This document shows positions 33,074 through 44,370 of a stretch of 64,000 nucleotides of DNA, one piece after another. The notes under the pieces were generated by a model that saw nothing but the letters and a program-made list of their open reading frames with translations, made no database searches and was not told the DNA's origin. Origin of the DNA: Actinostola sp. cb2023 (Eukaryota; Cnidaria; Anthozoa; Actiniaria; Actinostolidae); the NCBI GenBank assembly GCA_033675265.1, contig JAUJYZ010001484.1, positions 186,001 through 250,000 of the forward strand, read 5' to 3'. Every line of letters begins with the position of its first letter. Positions within the stretch are counted from its first letter, which is position 1. The position numbers and the translations under genes were made by a program.

Positions 33074-33694
33074 TTTTTTTCTACTCGCCCAGGAAGGTAG
33101 TGACGAGAAAATAAACCCCTGCCGGTCCTCGCGACTATTTCTGTTGAGCATGCGCGAACGTGACGTTGCAAGACGTCATTTTCTACAGGCAGCCCAAGCA
33201 GTATACTTAAAAAAGTCTCGAAATGTACAAACATTGCTCAATAAACTGACATTGACACATTTATTTACACTTATTTTGTGGTCTTTTGAAGTTCCAGAGT
33301 CATTTAGTGGTATTTTTAGCCATCTGAATCTTCCCAATAAGAAAAATGACGTGTTTCTCACTGAAATGCTTTTAACTCCGTAGAAAATTCACCCGAAGAC
33401 CTATCATCCCCAAAGCCATTTAGATCGATAAATTTGCTTTCCATCCATACCTAATTTGTCGGGAGTTAGTCTCAATGCGAGCGAGAAATTCATGATAATC
33501 AAATCAAATCGCCGTCGAGATATCAACGGCACGTAATCCTAAAGCTCACTTGTCATGCACATGATCATATTTGCATACAAAACAGGTTTCGAAACAGGTT
33601 TTTGTTTTACATCCAGAAATGTGATGTGGAAATCGTGAGGTCCGGCATGGATTTATTTTCTTGTCGCTACCTACCTGGGCGAGTAGAAAAAAAA
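33074..33694. mobile_element. About 620-bp MITE with CTACTCGCCCAGG ends
   Basis: TTTTTTTCTACTCGCCCAGG at the left and CCTGGGCGAGTAGAAAAAAA at the right are inverted copies, extended by GGTAG/CTACC. A lone right end of the same family lies at about 39790-39811. The ORFs inside are not recognisable. Confidence 0.75.
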
Positions 33695-33899
33695 CCCTGC
33701 TCGGGTAATTTTGAGATTGTCATTTTAAAAAAACAGTCGAATCACAAGGCTGGCTACTCAATTCAGAAATCGATGACAGACATCGACAAGGCGTAACCAA
33801 TGATATCTTGTGTAAGAAATCTATCATACAAACAGCCAATCAGCATCTTCTTTATAAATCCAGAAAGACCATTCCGTACCATTTGTTCGGATGCAATGA

Positions 33900-34136
33900 C
33901 TAGCGTTAGCCTCCTCCGCATTTAGATTTTGGGCTTTTTAGAGTTTGGGTTTCCTGTGGCAAGTAAGAGAGACAGAGAATGAGGCAAAAAGAGATACGTC
34001 TTTTCTCCTCTCCAAGTTTGCTCCCAGTCCTTTCAAGACCATCCGCAGTCTTTCTCCCTTCCAACACAGGAAACCCATCCCACAATCTGGTGCAATCCAG
34101 AGTAATTGGAATAGCCTGCGGAGGAGGCTAGACTAG
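33900..34136. mobile_element. 237-bp MITE with TAGCCTCCTCCGCA ends
   Basis: CTAGCGTTAGCCTCCTCCGC and its near complement GCGGAGGAGGCTAGACTAG bound the element. An inner GGGTTTCCTGTG/CACAGGAAACCC pair makes a second stem. Confidence 0.7.
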
Positions 34137-34203
34137 AGTTTAATAATGACAATAACAATTAAAATACATCTTAAGTAGACGATAAAATGTTTTAATCTAA
34201 ACA

Positions 34204-34231
34204 TGTTTCGGCATTACATGACATCTTCAGT
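34204..34231 (-). ncRNA. Weak hammerhead-like motif
   Basis: The minus strand reads CTGAAGA, a weak stem, then CGAAAC. CUGANGA and GAAA are both satisfied, but stem II has a mismatch. It resembles the repeat of Penelope-like elements. Confidence 0.3.
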
Positions 34232-34410
34232 AGATGGAAGAGGAGGGGATCAGGGACAGGAGGAGGTAGGGCCTGCAGTTGACCCCTGCTTAATATGTAC
34301 TTTCCTGCGTATGTCATTGTGAAAGTTGTCAAATTTATAGGGCCTGCAATGCCACACTCGGGCTTCTCACTAGCCTGTATACAGCCACTTCGGATTTTGT
34401 TACATGCATA

Positions 34411-34874
34411 CCGTAATCTCCCGGCTATAAGCTGATATACTGGGCTTATACAAGTTCGTAAGGATTTTTGGGTGGGCTTATAACTGGGGGGGCTTATATC
34501 CCGTGAAGGGGCTTATAAGCGGGAGGGAAAAAACGTTTAGGATAAACTTAGACGTTTTTGTCTGCTTTATTTCTACATCATAAACAGTTTCCAGAGGTTC
34601 CCTACTCACCGGAAAGTGAGACACGAAACCCTGGCACCCAGAGTATGAAGCTCTTGAATATGAAGTGAGATCCGCCTTCACAGTCAAATCTTGATACCTA
34701 GAGGTGTTGTTGAAATTGTGCGTGGGAAGGTGGACTTATAACCGGGGGCCTCATAACCGGCAGCCTTATAACCAGGAGGGCCTTTTCGTTAGCAGAAGGG
34801 TGGGCTTATAACTGGGAGGGCTTATAACCGGGGGGGCTTATAACCGGGGGAGGCCTATAACCGGGATTTTACGG
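34411..34874. mobile_element. 464-bp TA-flanked MITE built of CTTATAACCGGG motifs
   Basis: CCGTAATCTCCCGGCTATAA and its near complement ending TTTTACGG are flanked by TA (34409-34410 and 34875-34876). GGGCTTATAACYGGGGG words recur about eight times inside. Confidence 0.75.
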
Positions 34875-34876
34875 TA

Positions 34877-35778
34877 TACAGTGATCTAGTTCTCAACAAT
34901 GACAATTCATTTCATAGTGGAAAAGAGACCCGGATTCAACCGATTTTTGAATTGTTTTTTTCTCAATTACTAGGAGTTCATGATTGTATTCATGAGGGAA
35001 ATTTAGACTAAATGTCCCTCATTACTATGCTGCATGAGGATGCAAGCAAGTCCCTCATATACACCAGGTGTACACACAATCATTGAGACCCAAGAGCAAA
35101 CCGAAGAGTAACTAATCGCTCTCTACTTATGGTGACTCGAGCATTCAAGACGTATGGGACAATTGTTTTGCTTAATTGCGCATGATGATGATGATGATGA
35201 TGATGAAGACTTTATTTCAAGAGGGTAACACATAAAAGTGAAATACACTTACAAACTTGTAATCGCATGCATTAACGATGTTCTGAATATCAAAAGGAGT
35301 TCTACAAAAGACCAATGCAAAGGATATTATATTTCACTTATTTATTTATTTTCACACAATGAAGTATTATTATATTATTCGGAAATTTTCTACGGTGTAC
35401 CTTCAGGTACTCTACTTACTAATTTATACTCTTTCATTGTCTAAGTGAAACAAAGATGTGCAACTTGAAGCATTCCCCAGAGTACAGTCTACTCAAGACT
35501 CTTTCACAAAACACTATAATATATTCTCCTTTGCGCCAGTTAACTCAAGCATGTATTTTTTGTTCATTTCCTTGGTGATCATGGTATTACTTATAATAAA
35601 CCATCAACACCCTACTTGTACAAAGGGAAGTACGAGCTGGATTTCGACGCCACGAAAGATTGCAGCCAACGCCCCAATGCCGTGCAAGAAAATGCTTTTT
35701 TTGTCATTGATCAATCAAAATTAAAGAATGCCTCGGATTGGTGTATGTGCCAGGATTTTTCATATCGAAAATAATACA
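34877..35778. other. Spacer with (TGA)n and a LINE-like 3' tail on the minus strand
   Basis: At 35185-35222, (GAT)n is followed by GAAGACTTTATTTCA, the complement of an AATAAAGTC-(TCA)n tail. I see no coding remnant nearby; the ORFs at 35238-35724 show no motif. Confidence 0.45.
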
Positions 35779-36113
35779 ATGGGCTTGTGTCACCTGTCAC
35801 GTGACTTTTTAAATTTTCACCGAAGGCAAACGAAAATATCATAACATTTCAAAGGAATCAAGCAAATAAGACAAAAGTTAAAGGCTTTCAAAATTTCCCG
35901 CTTTGACAAGGATTTGTATGGATTTTTCGCTTGGAGGGCAAGCGTTGCCATCCAACATACATTTCCATACAAAAAAGGCAAAGTTTGAATGCCTGTAACT
36001 CTTGCTTTATTTACTTACTTCCCTTCAAACTTTCCACTTTTACTAACTTTAGTATGCTCTTTCCAGTTTTGGTGAAAATTTAAAAAGTCACGTGACAGGT
36101 GACACAAGCTCAT
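35779..36113. mobile_element. 335-bp MITE with 43-bp TIRs
   Basis: ATGGGCTTGTGTCACCTGTC at the left and its complement at the right (one mismatch) extend inward through GTGACTTTTTAAATTTTCACC. The interior is non-coding. Confidence 0.85.
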
Positions 36114-36266
36114 TGCCACAAGCAAATTATGCCATGGAAGAAAAAGCAAAATACCAAACCTAAGAGAGGGAGATCACCTTATCAGGAACGATTATTACAG
36201 ACATAAGAAATAACACGGACAGCAACAACACTGGTATATTGCAATGGCGATTATCTCCAGCTAGGT

Positions 36267-37170
36267 TTGATAGAATACAAGTACGCAGGAGAGGAACATC
36301 ACGTCAGCCCTCACAAAAATCCACGAACAGGAAACATATTCTTACCAACAACACCATCCACGAGGGAGACAATCAAGCGTAAAGCAAAAGGCCATAAGGG
36401 TCCTTCAAATATCTATGATGAAGCTGTTGAGAATGCCGGGGAAATATTTGATTGCCAAGTGATGGCGGACATGCTAAGAGATGTCAAACAAGTCAATAAT
36501 GCCTGTCAATGTTTGCAAGGTAAAGCAAGACAATACGAAATTCCAAGTCTTCTTGACCTTTCAAGAGAAGACCAGTCTGTCCGAAACCTTCAGAGCCAAG
36601 GGTCGTTTATTGTACTGAAGAACAAATAAACAAAATAATTTCAGAATGTTGCTCTGATGCATCACAAAGCATCCTTTCCATTAACACAACCTACAACGTA
36701 GGATAATTTTATGTCACCTACACAGCCTACCAGAGTAGAAAATTGATCCACAGTAGAAATGGGAAACCAGATATTCTTCCCGGACCAGTCATGTTCCACG
36801 TTCTTCGAACAGAGAAGGACTTGAAATATTTTATTTATACTCTCCTAGAACAGAACGACAAACTGGAACGAGTTGCTTTTGTGGGTGGAGATCGCGATAA
36901 AGCATCAAGGCTTCACAACACCGTGAAAACGCTGCACTTTCCTTGCATGAGAGGAGACAAGTCGATAATGTTATCACCAGAAAGCTCACTGACATCGGCC
37001 TTAGTGATATCAAGGGTGAAATACTGACCGACATATTGGGCAGTGAAAAGAACAAAGAAAAAGGAATTATCGACAGCACGTCCGAGGATGAATTTCTGGC
37101 GAAAGTAATAAGTGCAACAAAAAAATGGGACATGCTAGAAAAAGAAAAAGATCAACGCAAAGCACCATAA
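36267..37170 (+). pseudogene. MULE-like transposase fragment
   Basis: Three frames carry consecutive pieces. The first (36267-36629) has HKNPRTGNIFLPTTPSTRET. The second (36743-37027) has ILPGPVMFHVLRTEKDLKYF and RVAFVGGDRDKASRL. The third (36943-37170) has VDNVITRKLTDIGLSDIKGE and KGIIDSTSEDEF. The FVGGDRDKA block resembles the second acidic region of MULE (Mutator-like) transposases (GTDGDxAL), and the order fits a family expanded in cnidarians. A stop or gap at 36630-36740 and a frame change near 36945 break it. The C-terminal part with the third catalytic residue is missing. Confidence 0.55.
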
Positions 37171-37300
37171 TTCTCTGTTTACTTCCGTAAAATTTGACAA
37201 CACTAAAAGATCATCTGGCCAAAATCAGCAATCATTTGACATTTTACCTATTTCAGCCAAATTCTTTGGTAAATACAACACAATATGGGAGATAATCCAA

Positions 37301-37517
37301 ATACCGTTAAAACCATGCTGGACTACCACAATAATCACAAGGAGTAACGCTTCAAAAATGTGTAATAGATTTGGGTAAAAACAAATTTCAGCCTGGAATT
37401 GCCTATGTTGCTTTAAGTAGAGTAACATCTCTCTCTGGAATCTCTTTGCTAGACATAGATATAAACAAAATATATGCTTCCAAAAATGTCATTGCTTATT
37501 ATGATGATGCTCAATGA
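37301..37517 (+). pseudogene. PIF1-family helicase C-terminus (Helentron type)
   Basis: From 37338 the frame reads QGVTLQKCVIDLG, then the helicase motif VI block GIAYVALSRVTSLSGISLLD, and ends DDAQ at a TGA (37517). The piece upstream (IPLKPCWTTT) is in another frame, so there is an indel near 37335. PIF1 helicases end Helitron/Helentron polyproteins. Only the last 60-70 residues are left. Confidence 0.7.
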
Positions 37518-38179
37518 GTCTGTAAAAAAACATGCTGACATACATTGTATCTACAGAATATAATATTAATAATTAATGTGCTGCACAAATCTATTTTTCA
37601 CAGATCATCACAAAGAACTGCTAAGAAATGTAAGTTCATCATATAATATTAGAAAAAGATAATAAAGTTGTAAACTACTTAATATATGACAATTAAGCAA
37701 TGAAACTCTGATTAAGGTGGCTCTTCTTAAATGCTTATTAATCAAATAGGCTATTGGATTTTATAGCTAATGTAGGCTGATGCTAATACATTGATCCTCA
37801 ATAAATACAAAATCAAATACACATATATATGAGAACTGTTATTACAAAATGGGGCTTCGCTTCGTCAACAAGACATCTTTTAAGAAAACAGACCTCGTAT
37901 TGTTGTATCAAAATCACCTAAGATGTTGTTTTCAGCTCGAAGTTTGGCTATGGCTTCACGAAAGAGGTCAATCTCTCACTTTCTCATGATTCTACAAGCT
38001 CATGTTGTGTCAAAATCACCTAAGATAGTTTTTGTACGTGAAACTATGAGTACGCTTCTTTGCTATTGGTTTTTGATTTTTGGGCCAATGTGATGCTAGG
38101 AGCACAACAAAGAGAAATGTTCTTACAACATGGGGCTTCGTCAACAAGACACCTTTTAAGAAAACAGACCTCATATATA
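37518..38179. repeat. 3' flank of the helicase with two direct 50-bp repeats
   Basis: GGGGCTTCG...TCAACAAGACA, followed by CTTTTAAGAAAACAGACCTC, occurs at about 37852 and 38133. There is no ORF. This may be the 3' region of the Helentron. Confidence 0.6.
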
Positions 38180-38515
38180 TAATGTGTGGTAGTATTAAGA
38201 TTATTTTTTTATAGATTGAATTGCTCCAGCTAAGGCTACCATCAATAGCAATGTCACTTCTTTGTTCCTAATAAAGAACCCATGCATCATGACATAGTTT
38301 AAATAAAATTCTTCAAGTTCCACTATAATATTTCATATCCTTTGTATACTCCTGGTATATTGTATAGAGCAGATTTCATATGACTGTGAAAATCTTACGG
38401 CACAGAACCAGACCTTGCCGTGACCATGTCAGTGATTTGCCGTGTATTAAAACATTCCAAATTCCGTGTCATGATGAACGCCATGACCGCGTTATTCCGT
38501 AACCGTGCCCTGTGT
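38180..38515 (+). repeat. Direct repeat A, copy 1
   Basis: About 330 bp, beginning near TAAGATTATTTTTTTATAG and running through CCGTGTCATGATGAACGCC. It is almost identical to 42570-42900 in the same orientation. Confidence 0.85.
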
Positions 38516-38802
38516 CGTGGCTTTTCAGTCATACAAAATCTGCTCTTATGCAACCTCCTTATTAGTCACTGTTTACAAGTTGTTATTAGTAATTAAACCT
38601 GACAGTTTTAACTCAAGGCCACACAAATAAGCTTAATGACCAATGATGTTATGTCACTAGTTTGAACCTTGGTATATCAATATTTATCTTAATATCAGTA
38701 TCATTACTACAGTACGTATAAACTGAACTCATGGTTTATAATGATTTCCTCTCATGAATAGATATCTTGATACTTAGCAACTGTCATTTTTATTGCTTAT
38801 AC

Positions 38803-38935
38803 AGCTAAACAGTCAACACCAGTTCCTCTGATGTAAGCCACATTAAGAAGAAAACATGTGCTGTACATATCTGTTGTACGAGACCCACGTACAGTACACT
38901 TTGGTCTTGGAATGCACTATTCAGTATTCACAAGA
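38803..38935 (+). repeat. Inverted repeat B, copy 1
   Basis: About 130 bp, from the GCTAAACAGTCAACACCAG region through CACTATTCAGTATTCACAAG. It is matched in inverse orientation at about 42426-42560. A shorter third piece (GACCAAAGTGTACTGTACGT) lies at about 42929. Confidence 0.85.
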
Positions 38936-39404
38936 CATATTTTACAGCCAATTGTATTTGAGCATTTTACACAAATGTGCGTTTTGACACTTTGAATGTT
39001 ACTTTGTTAATAATATAGATGCAAAAATTACTTGATGCTATTGGCTGAGAGCAATGCAGTTCAAGTGTAACACCAGTGCAAAAATCTGTTAATACCAGTG
39101 CAAAAATCTGTAATAATTACAAAATTTTAAGGATCCTGATTGGCTAAAATACAATGGAAAATGATATTAGCCAATCACATTGCAGTCAATCACATCACAT
39201 TGTAGTGGTTTCCATGGCAACAGAAAAAATCAAGAAATTCAAGATGGAGGACCTTTGCCGAAAAAGGGTTCAAAAACGCTGCCAAAATCACTGAAAATCC
39301 ATTTTATTCGGTACAAAAGGAAGAAAGAATGTGAAAGAAGGACCCACTGCCTGTTATTCTGGAGTTAGCAAGCACCAAAAACAACATGTTTACCATTTTA
39401 TAGA

Positions 39405-40935
39405 CTCGACATGAAAGTTGAGGGAATCCCGAAACGTCGAGTTTGGAATCGAGTTCGAGTTCGAGTTACGGTTCGAGTTACGGTTCGAGTTACAGTTCGA
39501 GTTATGAATTCGTTGAAATTTACTTTGTTAAAATCTCTCTTTTGTATATCGGGCATTTTAAGAAACGTTTTGTACTCGAAAAATAAAAATTGTGTGAACC
39601 TGCAAATAAATAGGTACATCAAGAACTACACTGAAGGCAGGAAATAGACCGTCTGTATATGTAGGTTAGAATACGCGTATCTTCGTTTTCATAAGTGAAA
39701 AGGAGAAAGGAAAACCCTCAGTATTGACAATGCATTCCTGTGCGCTTCGACAAAATATACCCTGCGAGCAGAGTTTTTTTTCTCGCCGTTTCCTGGGCGA
39801 GTAGAAAAAAATAAGGCTTATGATCTTTTGCGAAACGAAACGATGCGATACGAAACGATGCGATATATGTTATTGCCGTTGGAGCGAAGCTTAGCTAGAG
39901 ATGGCTTATATAGTCTATATATTAAAACGTATCAGGAGCACTTATGGGCTCCTGAACGTATCACGTATATGACAGCGGATATCACATCCCAATCAGAATG
40001 GACCTTTCCCACGAATGAAATGGACAAGAAACGATTGCGAAATCAAAACATTTCTACGTGCATGGAAGATTGTCAAACCACTGGGTGAATCAGTAAAATT
40101 CAAGAATCTCTATAACGTGTAACGATGACACAAGTATAACGAACCATTTTCTTCCACTTATCTTCATCCTTTCAAACATAAAACCCCAATTTTAGCATAT
40201 TTTTACAGTCTCAAATAATACATTTTTCTCATGATATGTCTACTAATTGTGTCATGATGAACATTGCACAATGCTGTAATACTGACTCCCCTAAAACACT
40301 TCTCTCGTGTTCTGATCAGTCGCCGCGTGCTATAAATCTGCACACAGCACGCGCGCTCATTTTCTATCTCTTCATTACGTTTACTTATTAACTTAAAAAC
40401 ATTCATTGAACAGTGGCGTACACACATTACATCAAGCATTAATATTTGTTGCGATAATCATTTCACGTGATCCGTGCATAATGTGTTCAGTACCTAAGGG
40501 TCCTACGGCAAGATACGTAGAAAGTCGAAATTATTGCTCGATATTCGTAAATTTCATGTTCTAAGATGGGAGCCTCATTGAAGTTGTCTTTCATTGCGTT
40601 TTTTAGTTTTATTAAAACTCGAGATTTGTTCGGAGCGTAGAATAATTTTAAAGCATGGCTAGTACTGTGGGGTTTCCCTGTGCCGTGTGTCACGTATTAA
40701 AGGCTACGCATCTCACCTTCATATAGTATAGTTGATATATATCAATTTCAGTTCACGAAGTAAATTTCAACGAATTCACGAAAAGTTTTGTCGAAGAACG
40801 AATAAACCCTGGGATCCAGGGTCGGACTAGGACGCACCATAACTCGAACTATAACTCGAACCGTAACTCGAACCGTAACTCGAACCGTAACTCGAACTCG
40901 AACTCGATTCCAAACTCGATCATTCATGACTCCCG
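39405..40935. repeat. Fold-back structure with inverted 12-bp minisatellites
   Basis: The left arm holds GTTCGAGTTACG units (about 39435-39505), then GAATTCGTTGAAATTTACTT. The right arm holds the complements, CGTAACTCGAAC units (40839-40920), with AAGTAAATTTCAACGAATTC at about 40759. The arms are separated by about 1.3 kb. Arg/Val- and Arg/Thr-repeat ORFs over the minisatellites are artefacts. Confidence 0.8.
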
Positions 40936-41599
40936 AAAGTTGACAGGGGAGCCTTGACTAGAAAGGAAAACTGTGACAAATGAATAACTTTGTTCGCTCT
41001 TGTAAGCAAAAGGTTCTTCAAACTTCTACAAATTAATGAGTTTTCAACTTTGGTTTGAGTGGTCAACAAAGTAATCAAGAATACCCAGTGATTTACAGTA
41101 AGTTTAGTCGAATTTCTCTCTCTGAGTGCGTGAATGAACTCAGCAGTCAATTAAAACTGAAGATCAAACTTTTGAGCTTTCGGGAATAGAAAATCAGAGT
41201 TATGTACTCGTTTCAACTTTCTAAAAACGATGAACAGCCTTTGTACTTATTACTGTTTGTTGCTATAATCAGTATGTAGGGATTGCTGTGTTTGTAGTGT
41301 CGATTAATTTATTGATAATTAATGTCAAATAAACGAGTACTTCGCTACGTGCATGCTTGTCAACATGTCTTTTGCTGTCTAATATTGGCTAGATTTTTGC
41401 ATCTATATTATTAATAAGTAATCATACGATTTCTCGTTCAATTTGAATTAATTTACACTCGTATGTTTTTCAAAGAGCTCAATTTGAAATCAGTACAACT
41501 TCTATAAAAAGAACCAGATGCGAATTTCAAACTCACAAGGTACATCAACAAACGAGTGAACACACTGGGTGTTATCATTGACTTTGACCGTGACATCAC

Positions 41600-42228
41600 T
41601 ACAACAGTTACAGCAAAATTAAAGGATCCTCAGTTGCAATAAGATCTTTGGTAATAGCTGACCAACAATTCAAAGTCAAAGTCACAATGTGGGCCAACAC
41701 AGCAGAGACTTGGATCCCAAAAACTGGATCAGCTGTATACATTGAGAATACTTTAGGCAAATCATATGGCTCAGAAATCTCCCTCTCATGTGACAAAATT
41801 CGCTATGCTGATGAAATGATCATAAAACCAATCCTCTGGTGAAGTGGCATGGACATCCTCAAAATGTGCGTGATTTAGTAGCAACAAAACACAGGCTATA
41901 TTGTCACTCATACCCTGCTGCAGAATTAAGAGATCTAGAAAATTCGGATAAAGATACAACAGTACATATTGAAGCACAAATAGAGACCATCAGCTACGAG
42001 AACTATAATGCATGTCTTTTATGCAAAACTGGAGTCATCACTATGGAAAGTGAGTATTTCTGTCCAAAGTGCTCAAAAACTCTTAACATATCAACAAGAT
42101 ACACATTCAAGTTAAAACTTATTTCTCTTAATGATGAAGTCATACATTTCCAAGTCAATAGTCCAACCTTGATCAACATTGTCACGTTTGACAATGACAC
42201 TGAAGAAAAGCAGAAAATAATTTGTTAA
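41600..42228 (+). pseudogene. RPA70-like OB-fold protein (Helentron-associated), frame-broken
   Basis: The first segment (41648-41842) has RSLVIADQQFKVKVTMWANT and GSAVYIENTLGKSYGSEISL, an OB-fold-like block. The second (41839-42228) has a zinc ribbon (ACLLCKTGV...EYFCPKCSK) inside a C-terminal OB-fold (RYTFKLKLISLNDEVIHFQV). This order matches the ssDNA-binding RPA70 C-terminal region. RPA-like ORFs are carried by Helitrons and Helentrons and are thought to help rolling-circle replication. The segments are in different frames joined near 41840. The ORF lies between repeats B and B-inverse, which supports its being cargo of one element. Confidence 0.65.
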
Positions 42229-42425
42229 TTTACAAAACTTACACTATTTTGCTCTTAAAGCGATTAAATAGGAAACAAACAATTCAATATGTAGCACTTG
42301 ACTTTGAGGAATTAACTTCTGCAGATACACCTAAATGTCCAAAGCGTTCATAAAAATGCTGTACATTGCATGTTGTTAAACTTTCGAAGCAGTTAAACTA
42401 CATAACATAGAAAGACTGTCTTGTG

Positions 42426-42900
42426 AATACTGAATAGTGCATTCCAAGACCAAAGTGTACTGTACGTGGGTCTCGTACAACAGATATGTACAGCACATGT
42501 TTTCTTCTTAATGTGGCTTACATCAGAGGAACTGGTGTTGACTGTTTAGCTGTATAAGCAATAATGTGTGGTTTGTATTAAGATTATTTTTTTATAGATT
42601 GAATTACTCCAGCTAAGGCTACCATCAATAGCAATGTCACTTCTTTGTTCCTAATAAAGAACCCATGCATCATGACATAGTTTAAATAAAATTCTTCAAG
42701 TTCCACTATAATATTTCATATCCTTTGTATACTCCTGGTATATTGTATAGAGCAGATTTCATATGACTGTGAAAATCTTACGGCACAGAACCAGACCTTG
42801 CCATGACCATGTCAGTGATTTGCCGTGTATTAAAACATTCCAAATTCCGTGTCATGACGAACGCCATGACCGCGTTATTCCGTAACCGTGCCATGTGCCC
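42426..42900. repeat. Inverted repeat B, copy 2, followed by direct repeat A, copy 2
   Basis: 42426-42560 is the complement of 38803-38935. 42570-42900 repeats 38180-38515 directly. Together they bracket the RPA-like ORF and the fold-back structure. The minus-strand ORF at 42778-43161 lies across these repeats and is not credible. Confidence 0.85.
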
Positions 42901-44370
42901 TGTGCCCGTAACCGTGCCCTGTGCCCAAGACCAAAGTGTACTGTACGTGGGTCTCGTACAACAGACTGATTGAAGGAAAAGTCTCAGTGGAATACAGTAT
43001 TCAGTGTTCACAAGATAACCTTTTTGACTCACGGATACTCTGTAGGAGTATTTGGGATAACTTTTGCTCATTTGCATAAGAAAATGTGTAAACAATGGTC
43101 TATTCTTTGAAAATCCTCCAGCCTGCTTTGCACGCTCTAATATTTGCATCTGCAATAACAAAATGGCGGACGGTATGTTGAAAAATCTCAGTACAAAGTG
43201 TCTCTCAAAAAGGCTACGAAATTAGTTCAAAAACAGCCCTAAACAGTATTTTTTTTTAAGAAAATTGATTTGGGAATAGATGTATGGTTATTAGCAAGCT
43301 GAGGAATAGTCTGGTGGATTGTTTTCAATTGTTGTTCAACTTGAAAGTCACAGGCCACTAGTCCGGCTGCACGAATCGGGTAATACGTTACGATGATGAA
43401 GAACTCCCTGTTGAAATATCTTGTGGTTTGCTTTGAGCTCGAGAAAGACTTTAATGAACTGTTTATTTGAATGAATTATGTGACCATTGTCAAAACCATT
43501 GGTATTGGATGAATTAACTATGTAATTTCTTTCACAGATATGGTTGTCTATTTTACAACCGGCATAGTATTTTCAATATAAAAATGCCTTTTCCATTTAT
43601 TTTATACCAGTACTGATATTAATACAATATTGGTTTGTTTTCTTGTATTGCTTATCCGTGAGTCGTTTCATTGAGACCTTTGATTTGAAATAGCTGGTCA
43701 TTTTATCTCGTTAACAGGTTCGATTTCTCATAAGTTTACGCTTAGTGCTTTCCAAGATATATGCACCTACATATTCTAATATGGAGTTAATGTCTATGTT
43801 ATATCTTGCTAAATATCCAAAGCATTCATAAATGTTGAGTTGTTCAATTTCCTAGTATGGTAAGTAGGTTCGATTTTACATAACCATTCACAATTATTCT
43901 GAATGACATAGAGCGCTCTGTGAGTTTCACATTCGATTAATTATTAAAAATAAAAACTTTGTTTAAGATTAGAAATTTGTATGAATCTACACTCGATTTA
44001 ATTAAAATGACAAACCTCGACAAAGCTTATCTTTTTACCAATTATTCTTCACATAAACTTACATGTACAATGTATGTTGTCTTTGTAGCTGACACGCATG
44101 TTCTAATAAAAAAAGCATTAGACTTTGCAAAGAAATAGTAATGTATTTTCCTGATTATTTCAGGTTAAGCGAGATACTTAGAAAGGATCAAAAACTTTAA
44201 GCTAATCACAAGATCATGCTTTCATCTCTCAAACCCTCTTTGTCTTAGTTTATCTTTCAATATGTTTTTTGTACCTGTTGGTCATGAACTTGTGAAATGT
44301 CTGAAAACTTTTAAGCTTGCTTTCTCTTGCAGCATTCTTACATCGTCCCGGTACCAACGAGCATATGAAA
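42901..44370. other. AT-rich stretch with no supported gene
   Basis: Only short ORFs without motifs are present. I see no terminal repeat structure. Confidence 0.5.

Noticed and set aside
33066..33383. 105-residue ORF inside the CTACTCGCCCAGG MITE
   Set aside because: It begins in the TIR and shows no conserved motif; it is probably chance.
39398..39647. ORFs with RVRVTV or TRTVTRTV repeats on both strands
   Set aside because: They are translations of a 12-bp minisatellite, which is open in most frames.
42778..43161. 127-residue minus-strand ORF
   Set aside because: It lies across repeats A and B and has no recognisable domain.
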